A DNA stretch of 64,000 bases from Paramacrobiotus metropolitanus (GCF_019649055.1 NW_026570460.1:40206-104205), one strand, 5' to 3'; positions 44,074 through 57,639 are shown, numbered from the stretch's first letter. The notes: generated from the letters alone by a model not told the origin. Numbers and translations are program-made.

Positions 44074-47000
44074 TCAGGGCGGGCGGCGGGCCTTACTCCA
44101 CTGGAACGCCAGCGACGCGCCCGGCCGCACTTTCAACCGCCGCCGGGGGGCGACCGGGGCCCCGCCCCCCACCGTCCACTGCTCGGTGACCCCCGCCGTC
44201 TCCGGCTGCACCACGCGCCCGTCCACCTCCAGTCCGCACGCCGCCAGGAAGGCTAGGTCGTGGGCGGACAGGGGGAAGAGGGGCGCCAGGGTGACGAGGG
44301 CGGCGTCGTCCTTGGCGTCGGGCCGGAGGGGCGGGGTGGTGAGGGGGAGCGCCAGGCTGACGGGGACGCTGAGGGGCGGCCACAGGAGGGGGAGGGGCGG
44401 CGGGGGGGCCTCCAGGGGGAGCACGCATTGGATGGACACGTGGCGGGCCGGTTTGAGGGGCGCCGCCACCGCCGCCGCCGCCGCCGCGGGGGGCGGTTTA
44501 CTGGGGAGGGGGGCCGGCGGGAGCGTCGGACTGTGCACTGTGGAGAAAATTCACCGGTTACTGAATTTCTTGGATGCCTTGGCTTTTTTTCTTAATTTAG
44601 TACGAATTTTCATCCATAATGCGATTTTTCCGATTTTTTACTTACGATTTTATTTTTATCCATTTTAATATAGAAATTAATTTTTTATGTACATTTTAAT
44701 TACGAGTATTTCTTTAACTTGCTTTATTTTTCAGGAATTTCAAGTTTTGCAATCAAGAATTTCTTTTAGGAATTTCAAGTTTTGCAATCAGTTTCTTCTG
44801 TAGATTTAATTTATTTTCCGTTTATTCTATTTGTATATTTTAGTATTAATTTTACAATTTGATTCCATAAGAATTTTTATTTTATTAGGAACAATTCTGT
44901 TTTAATTCTCTATTAAATAAATTTTTGCCTGATTTGTCTAACCCACCTGGGACGTAGAGAAAGGGGAAGGCCTGGCTGCACTTCTTGTTGTTCTTGAGCA
45001 CGAGGGAGACCGGGACGGGCTCGTGGATGACGGCCAGGCGGTAGGGCGGGATCTTGGCCACCAGGTGGACCTGCGTGAAGAAGTTGGGCATCAGCTGCAC
45101 CGCCTCCTGCCACACCAACTTCTCCCGCCCTGCGCAAGTGCAAAATACAACCGCTTTACATTATTTCGCATTTCACGGGCTCAATAAATAATTATTATAT
45201 TAATTAATTCATTTATTTATTTAATCAATAATTTATTTTGTAATTTTCAAATTACTCTGTAATTTACGGGCTCAGTAAATAATTATTATATTAATTTATT
45301 TGCTTATTGAATCAGTAATTTATTTTGTAATTTTTAATTACTATGCGATGATATTTGATTTGATTTAAATTTCTATATTTGACATATATGTATATTTGAT
45401 TTAATTAACCAGATTAATCGTTTTTTATGTAATAAATAAGTAAATTAACTAATTTACCTCGGAATCTGGTTGACTCATGTCGTAATTTCTTTAATTAATT
45501 ATTTTTGTATTTAATTAGCCAGTAAATGTCAATAAATAATGGATTCGTACAAATAAATCCGTAAAATTTCTAAGGAATGCCCAATATAAAATACTCGTAC
45601 CGGCGACATCGGCCACTTCCTGCACGAACAGTCGCGTGGATCCCTTGACCAGATTGCGTCCGATGACGACAATCTCCACGCCGCCACAGGCCGGCGACTG
45701 CGTCAGCGAGGTGTACTGGATCTGCGGGACGCCGGAGGAAGGCGCTAAAAGATATAATAAATCACAACAAAAAAAAAATGACATTAAACGAATAAATCAT
45801 TTACTAAATTAGTAGCAAGAAAAAAAATATTTATTAATTATTCTTTATTAACTAATTTTTGTTAATTACTTATTAATCAATAATGAATTACATTTTTATT
45901 AACTTTAATTTATTAAATAATATTTTATTAATGAATAACTATTCGGTGTGTTAGCTAATTTCAAGCAAATAATTTAAGAAACACCTAAAAAATAATACAA
46001 ATTATTAAGTATTATTTATTAATTAAATTGTGTAAATAAATCATGAAAATAATAATTTTTATTAAATTTAATTAACTGAATAATACTGTAACAATAAATA
46101 AATTGTTAATTAAGCTAATTTTAACAAATACTTAGGAAGAAACACTTAAAAATACTACAAATGAATATGTCTTATTATTAATTAATTTTCTGGATATGGG
46201 ACAGTGAGGAAGAGGGACGTACTGCAGGAGATGACGCTGGAGACGGCCTGGGCGGTGTGCGTGACCTGGTCGGAGTCGGTCATGATGGCGCGGAAGACGA
46301 GGCGCACGTCGGCCGTCCATTTGCGCCGGTTCAGCGCGTCCTTCTTCTGCGAGCTGCCGCTGTGCTCCAGGTCCGAGTTGCGCAGCTTGACGATGCCCAG
46401 ACAGTTGATGCTGCACCCACCACAATCATCACACATTTATTCCCCTTTTATCAGTTTTATTCACGAATTCTATCCACAACTAAGATGTATTTATCCGACT
46501 TTTATTTCATTTTATTAAGCATTTTTTTCCAGATCAAACATATTTCTCCTGAATTCCGTTTCCATTTAATACGAATAATATTTTATTATAGTACAATTTC
46601 TTTTTAATAAAAGGCGAATTTATTCCAGATTTCTTTCAAATTTCTTTTCCTTTTCATACGAATAATATTTTATTATAATAGGAAATTTTCTAATTAAAGG
46701 CAAATTTAACCCGGATTTTTAATTTTTCCGAATTTCCTTTCCTTTTTATTACGAAAAATGTTTTATTTTAAAGGCGAAACTTTTTGATAAAACGCGAATT
46801 TAACCCGGATTTACTCCGAATTTCCTTTCCTTTTTAATACGAATAATATTTTATTTTATTACCAAACTTTATTTATATCATAATTTTATATATATTTTGT
46901 TACTGTACATAATGCTGCGAAGCGAAGCGGTAGGTGACGTACTTGACGAGGCCCTTGCAGCCGGGCGGGACGTCCATCTCGAGGGCGGTGGTGTGGGCGT

Positions 47001-50000
47001 CGAGGTTGACGATGCGCGCCTGACTACTGGTGCGACCGCCCACGATGCAGACGCGATACCAGGGATGGACGCGCACCGGATCCGTCTCCGACCCGATGAA
47101 CACCTGCAGCACCGCCTTCCCGCCGCGCTGCTCCCCTTCCCAGTTCACCAGCTATCCAACACAACAGGATAAATAAATTCCAAATTAAACGTTAAATAAT
47201 CGATAAATAAATTCACAGTTAGACTATCACAAATTAAGAAATTCGCCGGTCGTCATCAGAGCGTTAAGAACTAATAAAAACAAAATAAATACGACTTGTA
47301 AATAAAAATTCATTCGCAACTAAATTCGTATTATTAGTGCGTAAAATAACGGATAATAAATCCTCTGGAAATCCTCTACCAAAGTCGCAAACACAGCGCT
47401 GGTAAGTATCAAATAAATTCATAATTAAAAATATCCTATTAAATTTACAATTAACAGCGTTAAAAATCAATGAGTACATTCGAATTAAAATATTAATATT
47501 CGCCGTCGGAAACTCGAAATACTGTCAACCAAAAAAATCGCAACCAAACTCATAAATTACTAGCGTTAATTCGTTATCGAAGAGCTAACACTGTAAAGCG
47601 TTGACCTGAAAACCTATTTAAAAATCACTAATAAATCCACTGTTAATACGGGAGAAAAAATAAAAATTCGTAAATTCCCAATTAAAAATAGCTTTCTAAA
47701 TTTGTAAAAAAAATTCTGAAAATTATTAAGTAGAGAAATTCAGAAAAACATATGAAAAACATATTCGTGAACTTATAAATAATAAACCCGCGTAATTACA
47801 AATACTTGTTAAATCCGAAAAAAAATCGTAAAAATTCGAAATAAAACTTAAATTCGCCAATAAACAGTATCTACGGAAATTCACAAACAAACTCGTAAAA
47901 CAGCTAAATAAAAGATAAATTCGTAAAACAATACGTTTATTAAATTCACTAACAAGGGTTTGTAAAATTACTAAATAAAACATAAAATCTCAATCATAAA
48001 TGTCTTCTTAAATTCCAAGAAACAATTCGTAAAATTAAAAAATCTAATAAAACATAATTGCATAAGTAAAAATACTGTGCCTTCCTAAAATTCACAAAAG
48101 GAATTTCGTAAATTTCTAAATAAATCATTTCAGTTCGTAATTAAAAATTCCTTCATAAATTCGCAGGAAACAAATCGTAAAAATTCTAAATAAAAATTAA
48201 ACTGCTAATTAAAAATCACCGCACCTGCACGGACAGCGGGAAGCGTCCCGTGCTATCCTTGACACACCCGCGACTCCCCTCCTTCTGATACCGCGGCCGA
48301 TAATGACTCTCCGGCTGCCGGATAATCTTCAGACAGATCCCCGAGCCGTCCTGCGCCTGCACGTCAATGTGCAGCGGCATACTGCCGTCCTCCTCCGCCT
48401 GGTGGTCGATGGCGATGTACGCCTCCTTCTCACTGGAATTCCGCGGGGTGGCGCCGCCGCCCGAAGGCGGGCGCGGGCTGCTAGTGGTGACGCTGGTCTC
48501 CCACACCTCCTCGCCGCCGGAGGTGGTCGGCCGGCCGCCCCCCGTGGCGGAGGCCGTCCAGTAGGGGTGGTCGGGTGGGCGGCGGTGCGGGGACGAGGTG
48601 GACTCCAGGAGGCGGCTACGGGGCCGCTCCCCGCCCCCGCCACCGGGGGAGAGGGTGTCGTACACGCTGGCTGTGCGCAATAACTGCAAGCATCCATAAA
48701 TTACCGTTTTATTCGGGCTGATTTCTTTGGCGATTATTTGTACAAGAATTGTAATCTAAATTAGTTATTATTCAATCTAACGTTTCGGTGAATTTATTTA
48801 TTATAATTTAGACAACAATAAATAATTTATTATAATCATATTGTAATATATTCAATAGTATTTATTTACCGTTATAGAAGTATTCATGGATGATTTCTTC
48901 GGCTATTTTTGTTCAGGCAGGAATTATAATTATTTTGTTGTTTCTATTCCTCAATATATTTACTTTATTTCTAAATTTATTTAGTATAATTTAAATAATA
49001 TGAAAGAATAATTTATTATACAGCATTTAATTAATCTACTACAGACGATTTATGTATGGCCGAATTTTTCGGCTATTTTTGCGAAAATATTACAGATACT
49101 GATTTAATATAATTAATATTATTCAATTTATTAACGTCCATGAATACCGTTTTATGCTTAGCTGAATTTTCTTCGGCTGTTCTTTAAATACTGCCAGTAA
49201 TTTAATGTTGCCTTTTTAATTTCATTTGGTATTATTAATAATTCTTCCTTTTTAAATTATTATTGAAATTATGTATCATTTTTTTCGAAATGTTTCTGTC
49301 TTGTATTCTTATTAACTATTATTTTAGAATATTATATAATACAATTCCGCATGCGGCGATTTGTTTGCGTACCGGGGAATGTGGCGAGGCGGGGTTGTTG
49401 GGGCAGGAGGAGGGGCGGCGCGTGCCGGCCTCCACCTTGATGGACTCCATGCGGGGATGGGCGGAGGCGGAGGCGCCGCCGTAGTCGGACAGCACCGGCG
49501 ACAGGCAGTCGCGCTCGCCGCCGGCCTCGTCCAGCTCCAGGTGGGGCTGCGGCTGGCGCGTGTAGCGCGGCAGCGACGTCGAGGTGGACTGGGCGTAGTG
49601 CAGCGGCCGCGGACTGGAGAAGGAGGAGGTGGACGTCGTCGAGGACATGCGCGACAGCAGCTCCACTGAGGGATGCACCAGGGTGCTGTACTCCGGCTCG
49701 CTCTCCATCTCTTCCTGCTCTGCACCGCATCCTGTTCCCAAAATTAGATTAATTGTTAAATTAAATTTATAAAAAATCTAAACAAACGTTTGGATAACAT
49801 TTTATTATTAATTTTAAAACAGTTTAACATTTAAGATTTATTTCAAAATTGCTTTCTTGATTTTATAAAATTTTATTACCCTTTCCAAAACATTTTGTTA
49901 TCACCATTTATTTCTCAAATGTTTTCCTGATTTTTTAAAATTTTAATAAAATTTTCAAAACATTTTATTATTAAAATTTATTTGTTAACTGTTTTCTTGA

Positions 50001-53000
50001 TTTTAAAAAAATTTTATTAGCATTTCCAAAACATTTTACTATTAACATTTTTTTTAAATTGTCTTCTTGATTTTATAAAATTTTATTATCGTTTCCAAAA
50101 CATTTTATTATTACGATTTTATTTGTTAATTGTTTTTTAGATTTTATAAAATTTTATTAACATTTCCAACACATTTTCTTACTAACATTTATTTCTTAGT
50201 TGTTTTCTTGATTTTATAAAATGTATCTTCAAATTTTAAATTGTTCTGAAAACAATTATTTAGTAACAAACTTAATTATTTTGAAAATATTTTTTTACTT
50301 AACTGTCTAGTTTTGTAGAAGTAGCCATGCAGAATATTCTAAGTGGTTCATTTTTTAAAAAAATATTTTGTAGACTTAAAATACACAGGCTATCCTAAAA
50401 ATTTATACTGATTTTTCTCCCATTTCTTATGTTTTCTTATGCTTTCTTATATTTTCCCGTTTTCTCATGATTTCTCGAAATAATTCCATCGTCAACTACG
50501 CACCGCCGGAATCCATGCCGGTATTGCGGTAGACGGTGGCGCCGCCGCGGCGCCCCACGCTGGAGGTGGAGAGGCTGGAGGAGGGGGAGCCGGGCGTGGC
50601 CAGGACGTAATCCGGCAGAAGGCCGCCCGCACCGGGGCGGCCGCCCGTCGACTGGATGACCGACTCCTGGACGCCGGTGGCGCCGGCCACGCGCGGCCGC
50701 TTGACGATCTGCGGGTGGGTCTTGGAGCGGTCACGTGCGGCGGCTGTCCATCAACACAATTACACCGTATATCAGCTGACGCACTATCTCTCGTTATCGT
50801 TATCCCATACAGCGTAATTATAGTGATTTCGAATCATTAGCGGCTAGGCGTCGTCGGAACGTGCCCGTACTTGGGATAATCACGCGTAACTGATGTAATA
50901 GGAATTTTGCCAGAATACCGGCACGGGACTAATTCCTGGGTAAATGCCGGGAAATCAGTGACCGGCAAAATCTAGTACTATAATATTATGATTACTAGAT
51001 GATTATTTTTATATAAGAACGCGCCACAATTTCAAGCGTTTCACATTTCAACCTTCAAAAGCAAACCGGGCTTCGAGAATTTTGCAACGGTCGAATATGA
51101 AAAATTCATTTTCTCGAATTATTATCAAATAAATAGATACAGAAATCGATCGGATTTAATGCCAGTTTACGTGTTCCATAAGCCCTGCGCCTTTTTTCAA
51201 ATACCTTTTTAGCGATAATCATTAAAACAAATCGAGTAAATACTCAATTAAACGGTTCTGTTGGTTCGTAATTAGCAAGCGGAATTCTTTATTAAAACGA
51301 TATTTAATAAGCTATATTTGTTAAAACATATATATTTATTAAAACACATACATTTATTAAGACTATCTCATATTGATTATTAGTTTTTTAGAACATATAA
51401 TTATATTTATTAACAAATATACTTATTAAAACCAGATTATGTTTATTATACTATATTTATCGCTATATTTAAATATAAATCCAATTTTTTATTAAAACGA
51501 TATTTACTAAAACTAAGCTACACTTAATAAAATACGTCGATTAAATACTCAGACTACTGGTTTATAGTTAGTAATCAGAATTCTTTTTTACTTTCTTTAT
51601 TTCTTCAAGCTGTTTATTTGTTGGTGCCGAGGTTGTTAATAGAATTTAAATTGGAAAGCCGGTACTGCGCCCTTATTCGGCGCGGCACACGGTGCAATAA
51701 ACAAGCCCGCGGGCGCTCATACCATGGAGGCACACACACCGCACCGTCATTGGAAAACACTAAACAGCAGCGGAATAATCTGAGCCGCAGTGTTCTGCTG
51801 ATCAATAGGCTGTCAGAGGGCCGGCTCAACGCACCGCGCCGATGAAAGGGAACAACGGCAGGTAGATGCCGGTGCCAAGCGGATGTGCTTGTCTCACTAA
51901 ATACAGCGAACACGCGGCCGGCTAATGTTATTGCCACCCTATTTAGCCGTGCTTCCGATCGCTGATCTTCTGCGAAAGAAATCGGCAATCGGCCGCATCG
52001 CTGGTTATCTTGTCCCTCTTATTTTAATGAATAATACTTCTATGATTATTCACTGAATAAATAGACGGAATAATTCCCGGTGGGGTTTCCAATAGGGTTG
52101 AAAATATTTCCCGGGCAACTGAGAGGGAAGGTGACTTAAAATAAACAAATGCGGCATGACCGATTCTTTAAAGTTCAGACTAAATAAATAACAAACTGAA
52201 AATAACCAGCATTACTGCTACATAAGGAGGATTAAACATCAACAGTTTTCGACCGTTTCAAAATAACTGCAAATAAAATAAGAAATTCAAAAAAGATGTT
52301 TTCCATTTCAAGTTTGAAATGATTTGATTGAAAGCCAGAAATCTGAAATGTTTGAACGGTAAATGGCACCTGTATCTCGCGCAATATATAAACTGGCACA
52401 GCCAGAAATACCGGTCATTATTATCTATGACATGGTTATCATTAATCTCCCACTGTACTGTAATTGTCGCTGGAACTACGAATAGCAATTTTAAAGAAAT
52501 TATTTTTCTGGAATTTATGTGTTTTCCCGTTCACATCAATCATTATCTACAAAATTTTCGAAATAAAGAAAAATGATAATAAATAAAATCTGTGAACGGG
52601 TTTAGATGAATCTATGAAATAAATTCCAACCCGTAATAAAAAAATTCCGAACGATTAAAAGCAGGGTCAGTAAAGCACTATCCTTAATTGAACAGAATCC
52701 TTGTAAATGTCTTCCAGCACACAAATTTTGCCAGTGACAAAATTGTTGACGAAATTGTCGAAAAAGACGTTGCACCCGAGACACGCGGTGCGTGCTTGGT
52801 GAGACAAGGCATCCATTGAACCGCATAAGCCGAAATAATTTCTCCATGTAAACCTCTTGCCGCGCGCGCCCAGTAATCCCCTTATTTACTGCCGCCCGGA
52901 AATTAAAAAAACACGCTGAACATTATGCCGTGGCGTCACCAACTGCCGGCTGCAATTCCTCGCAACCTACGCTTTCCCGTAAAATTGCAAAACATCCCAT

Positions 53001-56000
53001 CACAACACCGCCGAAAAGCCTCTTGCGCGGCGCCCATGACGTCACGCGAAACTAGCCTACTCTCGGTGTCTGCTCACGGCGGTTGCGTCAGCATCACGTG
53101 CGACGCGGATTTTTCTCACCGTGGCAGTTTTCTCGAATTTTCCACCGTGTAAACGCGCGGGGCCGCTCGCTGGTAGAATGATTTCTCCCGCTTTGCAACC
53201 GGGTATGAAAAATTCACCGGCGCTAAGCGAAAACCTACGGACCAGCCCCGACAGTATTTTCCGCCTGCTGAAGCACATTCACACTCGGGAAACGCCCGGC
53301 CTGCGTCATTTAATTGCCGCCAGTTTGCCGGTACCACGTCGGCAAAATGTTGCCAGTTTTTCAAGTGACAGAAATCGCTGCGCCAACGCTGCGTAGCAAT
53401 TTCTGGCCAAATTTTACCGCTGCGACAATTTGGCACACATAATAAACTGGCATTATTTCACGTTCGATCAACGCCGTACTTCTGTTAAACACAAATCGGT
53501 CGGTTTTGCATCAATCTGGTTAGAAGCGAGCGCATTATCTTCTCAGCCTGATTCACAATAAATCATAGTAATTCTTTTTTTCCAAGTTTGTTAATAAATA
53601 ATTTCTTGTGATATATTTTTGTTATTCGAACAGAAATTGCGAAGCTAAAAAACATTATTTCTGTTTGGCGAAAAACTAAAAATTACACAGAAAGAGAGTG
53701 GGAATTGTTTTCTTCAACTTTCACGATAAATTCGCACACTCCTGCCACACTGAGTGGTTGCAATAGCTTCAACTTTTCAAGTGCCTGGAGTCTCTGAATT
53801 TATTCCATTTTAAATTTCCAGTTCGGAGATTTCCGTGAAATATAAATTTTCGGCAAAAAAAAAACGATTTCGATATCAATACAAATTACTCTGAAGGAAA
53901 TCACTCGGCTGCATTAGGAGCTATGTCCCTGAAAGCGACAAAAAATATAGCGAGAGCAAAATTTCCAGCCTAATGCGTTGACAAGTAATCTTTATAATAC
54001 AATTTGTGCTTTTAAAACTGATGACCCAGTTCACATTAAATCACTGCCCAGTGAGCGGGCCAAACAAAGAGCAACTTTGTTTTATGTTAAGGAAAATCAG
54101 CAATTCCACTTAATTTCATAACTGAAAAAAATTTTGAATTTATCAATCATTTATTTTAATTAATTTATGTTTATTCGCGGAAGTAAATAATAACCGTGAA
54201 TATCTTGAGAGAACGACACGCCAGACGCACTGTGTAATAAGCGATATGGAGCAAAGTGACGTCATAGTGTTCAACGCGGCATCATCCGCGCTCATACGCT
54301 GCGCAGCGGCTGTATCATACATGTACACAGCTGCAATATCACAGCCGATATCGGCCAATGCAGTGAGCCGATATCATCATATTATCGGCCAAAATAAATT
54401 AGTACGCTCACACACACTCTACCGCGGCTATTCGGAGAAACCGTTCATTCTGAAACGGCCTCGCATATGCAATCCTATAAACTGTGCAACGGCTGCACCT
54501 GTACACACAGTACACGCAATTAAATTAACTCTGTCAAGGTCATTGTTAGGCATCATCATTCCGCTGCTCAAAACCAGACACGAAGAGGAAAAAATGCCCT
54601 ACTTCCGCGCGCCGTTCAACTCGCTGAACAAATCCCCGAGGGATTCGCTGCTGCGGATCGATTTATCGAACGGAACAACGGGATGATGTAAGAAATTACC
54701 GAAATATTGGGTTTTAACGACGGAAACATTATCATTTAATGCGCAACACTGGGGGAAAATTGCACAAGAAAATTCCGGAAAAACTGGACAATTTTGCGGA
54801 GCAGATTACCGGAAGAAAATTAACCAGAACGCTCTGTAATCAAAACAGTTCCAGGTACTCCAAATACACATTCAACACATACAGATTCTCCAAATAAATA
54901 TTAAAAACAATTCAAAATATTTCGAAACAGAACGTGAAAAATATTTCGAAATCTGTTTAACAAAAGTTCAGAATAATTCGAAAAACGTTAAGTAAAAAAC
55001 ATCAAACTTACTGAAACAAATTTGCTTGAAAGTAAAAGAAAATAACTCAGTCTTACTTGGGTGAATAGAAAAAATTATTCAAAAAACGATAATAATTTTC
55101 ACCAAAACTAAGAAAAATAAACCATCATAAAATCACAAACCGCGGAATTAAAACCCAAAAAATTTTGTCTATGAAACGGCAGAAATAATGTAAGTTACGC
55201 AGAAACAAAACCCGAAATAATCTGAAATAAATCCAGTAAAATGCAAACAGGAGAACAAAAATTCTAAGAAAATTGGGGAAAAAATCCAATAAAAATTCAG
55301 AAAAAAATAGAAGCAAAATCCCAGAAAATACAACCAAATATAAGAAAAACGGGCAAAAAATCGGGGACATACCTGAAGCAGCGGCCATATACTCGCTGAG
55401 ATCCTGCCGCACCGACCAGCTAGCCGAGCGCACCGGCACGGGATCCACGGCGGGCGCGGGCCGGTCGCGCGGCACCATAAACTCCCCGCGCTTCTCCGCC
55501 GGCACCCCGCCCCCGCCCCCCATCGCCGCCATCCGCACCGCCTCCGACGCGCCACTGGCCACGTAGCGGAACAGTCCCGACGTCATCCCGGGCGTCACGG
55601 ACACCGTGGGCGGGTACACCAGCACCTCCGACTGCAGCCGGCTGGCCAGCACCGCCGCGGCCGCCGCCCGCGCCTCGTCCTCCTCGGCGGAGGGGGCGGC
55701 GAAGGGCGGCGGCAGGAAGGCGGGATCGTCCATCTTCATCAGGCGTTTCCGCGGGTTATAAGCGGCGCCGACGGGCGGGAGGCCCTCCTCCCGCTTAATC
55801 ACCGTCTCCTCCTCGCCCGTGCCCCAGTACAGCGGGCGGTAGGTCGGCGGGGCCGGGGGGCGCCCCCCGGGGGCGGTGGTCGTGTTCCAGTCCATTTCCT
55901 CGGCGTTCTCCTCGTAGCGGACGTCGAGATTGACGTGGACGCCCGGAGGGGGGCGGGTGGAGGGGGCGTCCCCCGTGGGGTCGGCGGATTGGGAATGGCG

Positions 56001-56027
56001 CAGGAGACCTTTGCGGCGCCAGCTCAT
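44074..56027 (-). CDS. NFAT: NFAT-family (Rel-homology) transcription factor, nine exons
   Basis: Exons join in frame as 55,373-56,027, 50,504-50,743, 49,373-49,731, 48,225-48,683, 46,943-47,151, 46,223-46,410, 45,601-45,744, 44,947-45,129 and 44,074-44,537, predicting 966 residues. The DNA-binding Rel region starts near residue 530 with KIIRQPESHYRPRY and EGSRGCVKD, the base-contacting loop typical of NFAT. It continues with VLQVFIGSETDPV, INCLGIVKLRNSDLE and VRLVFRAIM. An IPT fold follows (GVEIVVIGRNLVKGSTRLFVQE; VHLVAKIPPYR; PVSLVLKN). The N-terminal half is low-complexity with many SP sites, a basic IVKRPRV stretch and two IKxE sumoylation-like motifs (VIKREE, IKVEAG). I see no clear PxIxIT calcineurin-docking motif, which favours an NFAT5-like type. 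The C-terminus (exon 9) is proline/alanine-rich. It would act in the nucleus. Exon 3 has two in-frame acceptors 12 bases apart. Confidence 0.9.
51000..52860. other. NFAT intron 1, AT-rich part
   Basis: No gene is supported. Plus and minus frames of 70-125 codons near 51,614-51,988 lack splice context and family resemblance. Repeated TATTTATTAAAAC words fill 51,290-51,540. Confidence 0.45.
53037..53044. promoter_or_regulatory. CRE octamer TGACGTCA in NFAT intron 1
   Basis: A perfect palindromic cAMP-response element in a locally CpG-rich stretch (52,850-53,400) that might be an internal promoter of the NFAT gene. Function is inferred only from the motif. Confidence 0.4.
54246..54686 (+). other. 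Uncertain open frame in NFAT intron 1
   Basis: A 146-codon plus-strand frame is open, but only its last part (from an ATG at 54,594, MPYFRAPFNSLNK) has coding-like GC-rich composition, and a GTAAGA donor follows at 54,688. The opposite strand of the same stretch is also open (SIRSSESLGDLFSELNG) and ends at a GTAGGG donor, which would fit an alternative NFAT exon. The sequence does not decide between them. Confidence 0.25.
54257..54264. promoter_or_regulatory. CRE octamer TGACGTCA
   Basis: Second perfect CRE, 1.2 kb from the first and inside NFAT intron 1. Confidence 0.4.
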
Positions 56028-57463
56028 TTTTCAACCAGGGAACATTAACAAGCACACCAATCCGATACAACGGGAATTTTAAATCAACGAACATCCAACA
56101 CAGTGTTGCTGGCGTGGCGACAACGGCAAGGGACTGAGAAATGATTAAACGGGATCAACAAGGACGGGATGATTAATCACGGGAAGATGAAAATTTAATA
56201 ATTTCGCTGTTAAATCAGCAATGTGCAGAAAAGACTGTGTATACAGCATGCAGCATGCACATGCGGTGTGGCAGCGCTTTTCGCGGAATCGCTGATCAAT
56301 GGAGTGCGATGTATGTATAGTACAGTGCTCATACAGCGGGCTCTTGAGTCGACCAGTGCGTTAGAAACCAGCATGCAGAAACCCTAAACAAGCCTGCGCT
56401 CGATTCCTGGTAAAGAACTGTATGATGTACGTGTGTGTGTGTGTACAGCCGTTTCAGCTGACTGGAATGGCTGGCGTACTTGAATACGGATATACGCAGT
56501 CTCTCTGTTCAGTGTGTACCACTCTCTCTGCGCAGTGTCGCCACGGCTATACTGATATAGGCGCCAGACAGCATGCAGAATACAGCCTGTACAAGGAGTG
56601 GAGCGGTTGCGCTGCTAATGGAAAAACAGGCTGCGGGAGTTTTTGTCAAGGGTGGCGCGGTGTATCATGTGTGCGGCGGGAATGTGGCGTGGACGCATGC
56701 GACAAGCACCAACCGCGGAGGAAAAAAACCGCCGCACAAAACCCCGGAATAGCAAGTCATGCGCGGCGGGCGATTACCCAGTCGTGTGGCAGCGGCGACG
56801 GCGCGGCGTGACTCAGTGCGTGACGTCACATTGCACTACTTCCATTTCCAATGGGTGGGTTGGCGGTTTCCCACCGATTGGTCCGTGCTGTGACGGTGGA
56901 AATGGAAGGACGGCGACGGAACTCACATGCGTCGTTCTCTGTGTGGATTTGTACTGAATGCCGGATACGGTTTATGGTCGCGGAATTTGAGTGTTTATCG
57001 GTTATCTATGTCTCAGTTATTCAGAAATCAGAAGATTACTGTAATGTTATCGCAACACGTAGAAACTTCCTCAGAGTAACAATGCCGCAGCCATAAAATT
57101 AATCTTGGAGCACGAATGGTATCGTTTATTATTACGTAATAACATTGTTTTGTAGTGCTATCACAATTTCAAAAGTTTCATATTTCAAGCTTCAAATCAA
57201 ATCATTTCAAAATAAGTCGAGCTTAGAAAAGATTTGCAACTGTTTGAAAAAAAAATCCATTTTTTTGGTAAATTACTATTTAGTGATTAAAAGGTGCAGG
57301 TACTGATCACACTAAGTGCCTATAAAATTTTTATTCGCGAGAAAGGCAGTATAGAGGAAATGTTCTTGTATAGAGGAAACGTTCTTGTTGTGATTTGGCC
57401 ATGTATGACTTGCGGAAAGGTAGTTTTCTTGCTTTCGGTTATTCGTGTGATTTTTATTCTTGG
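56028..57463. other. Upstream region of the NFAT gene
   Basis: This is GC-rich near 56,650-56,920 and contains a GTGTGTGTGT run (56,430). It has no supported gene; the 129-codon plus frame at 56,422-56,811 lacks any recognisable domain. The NFAT transcription start probably lies here. Confidence 0.45.
56821..56828. promoter_or_regulatory. CRE octamer TGACGTCA upstream of NFAT
   Basis: Third perfect CRE, about 800 bases upstream of the NFAT start codon, in a GC-rich stretch next to GTGACTCAGTG, an AP-1-like site (56,809). Confidence 0.45.
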
Positions 57464-57635
57464 ACTAGTTGAACCCGCGCAAATTGCGCGGAAAAAATAG
57501 GCTAAATAATTAAGGTTAAAAGTTTTTCCCGAGTTTACTTTTATTAATAACTAGTTGAACCCGCGCAAATTGCGCGGAAAAAATAGGTTAAATAATTAAG
57601 GTTAAAAGTTTTTCCCGAGCTTACTTTTATTTATT
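57464..57635 (-). mobile_element. Two tandem Helitron 3' ends
   Basis: An 86-base unit is repeated (starts 57,464 and 57,550). On the minus strand each unit ends with the hairpin CCGCGCAATTTGCGCGG, then GTTCAA, then CTAG followed by T. A GC hairpin a few bases before a CTRR terminus, inserted before T, is the hallmark of a Helitron 3' end. The matching 5' TC end should lie at higher coordinates, but I could not identify it. Confidence 0.7.
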
Positions 57636-57639
57636 ATGG

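Noticed and set aside
48303-49725. Long open frames on the other strand or other frames of NFAT exons (Arg/Pro/Ala-rich)
   Set aside because: They are by-products of very GC-rich exons; the frame kept is the one with Rel-family text and matching splice phases.
51614-51988. A 124-codon minus frame in NFAT intron 1
   Set aside because: No domain, no splice partner in phase, composition like the surrounding intron.
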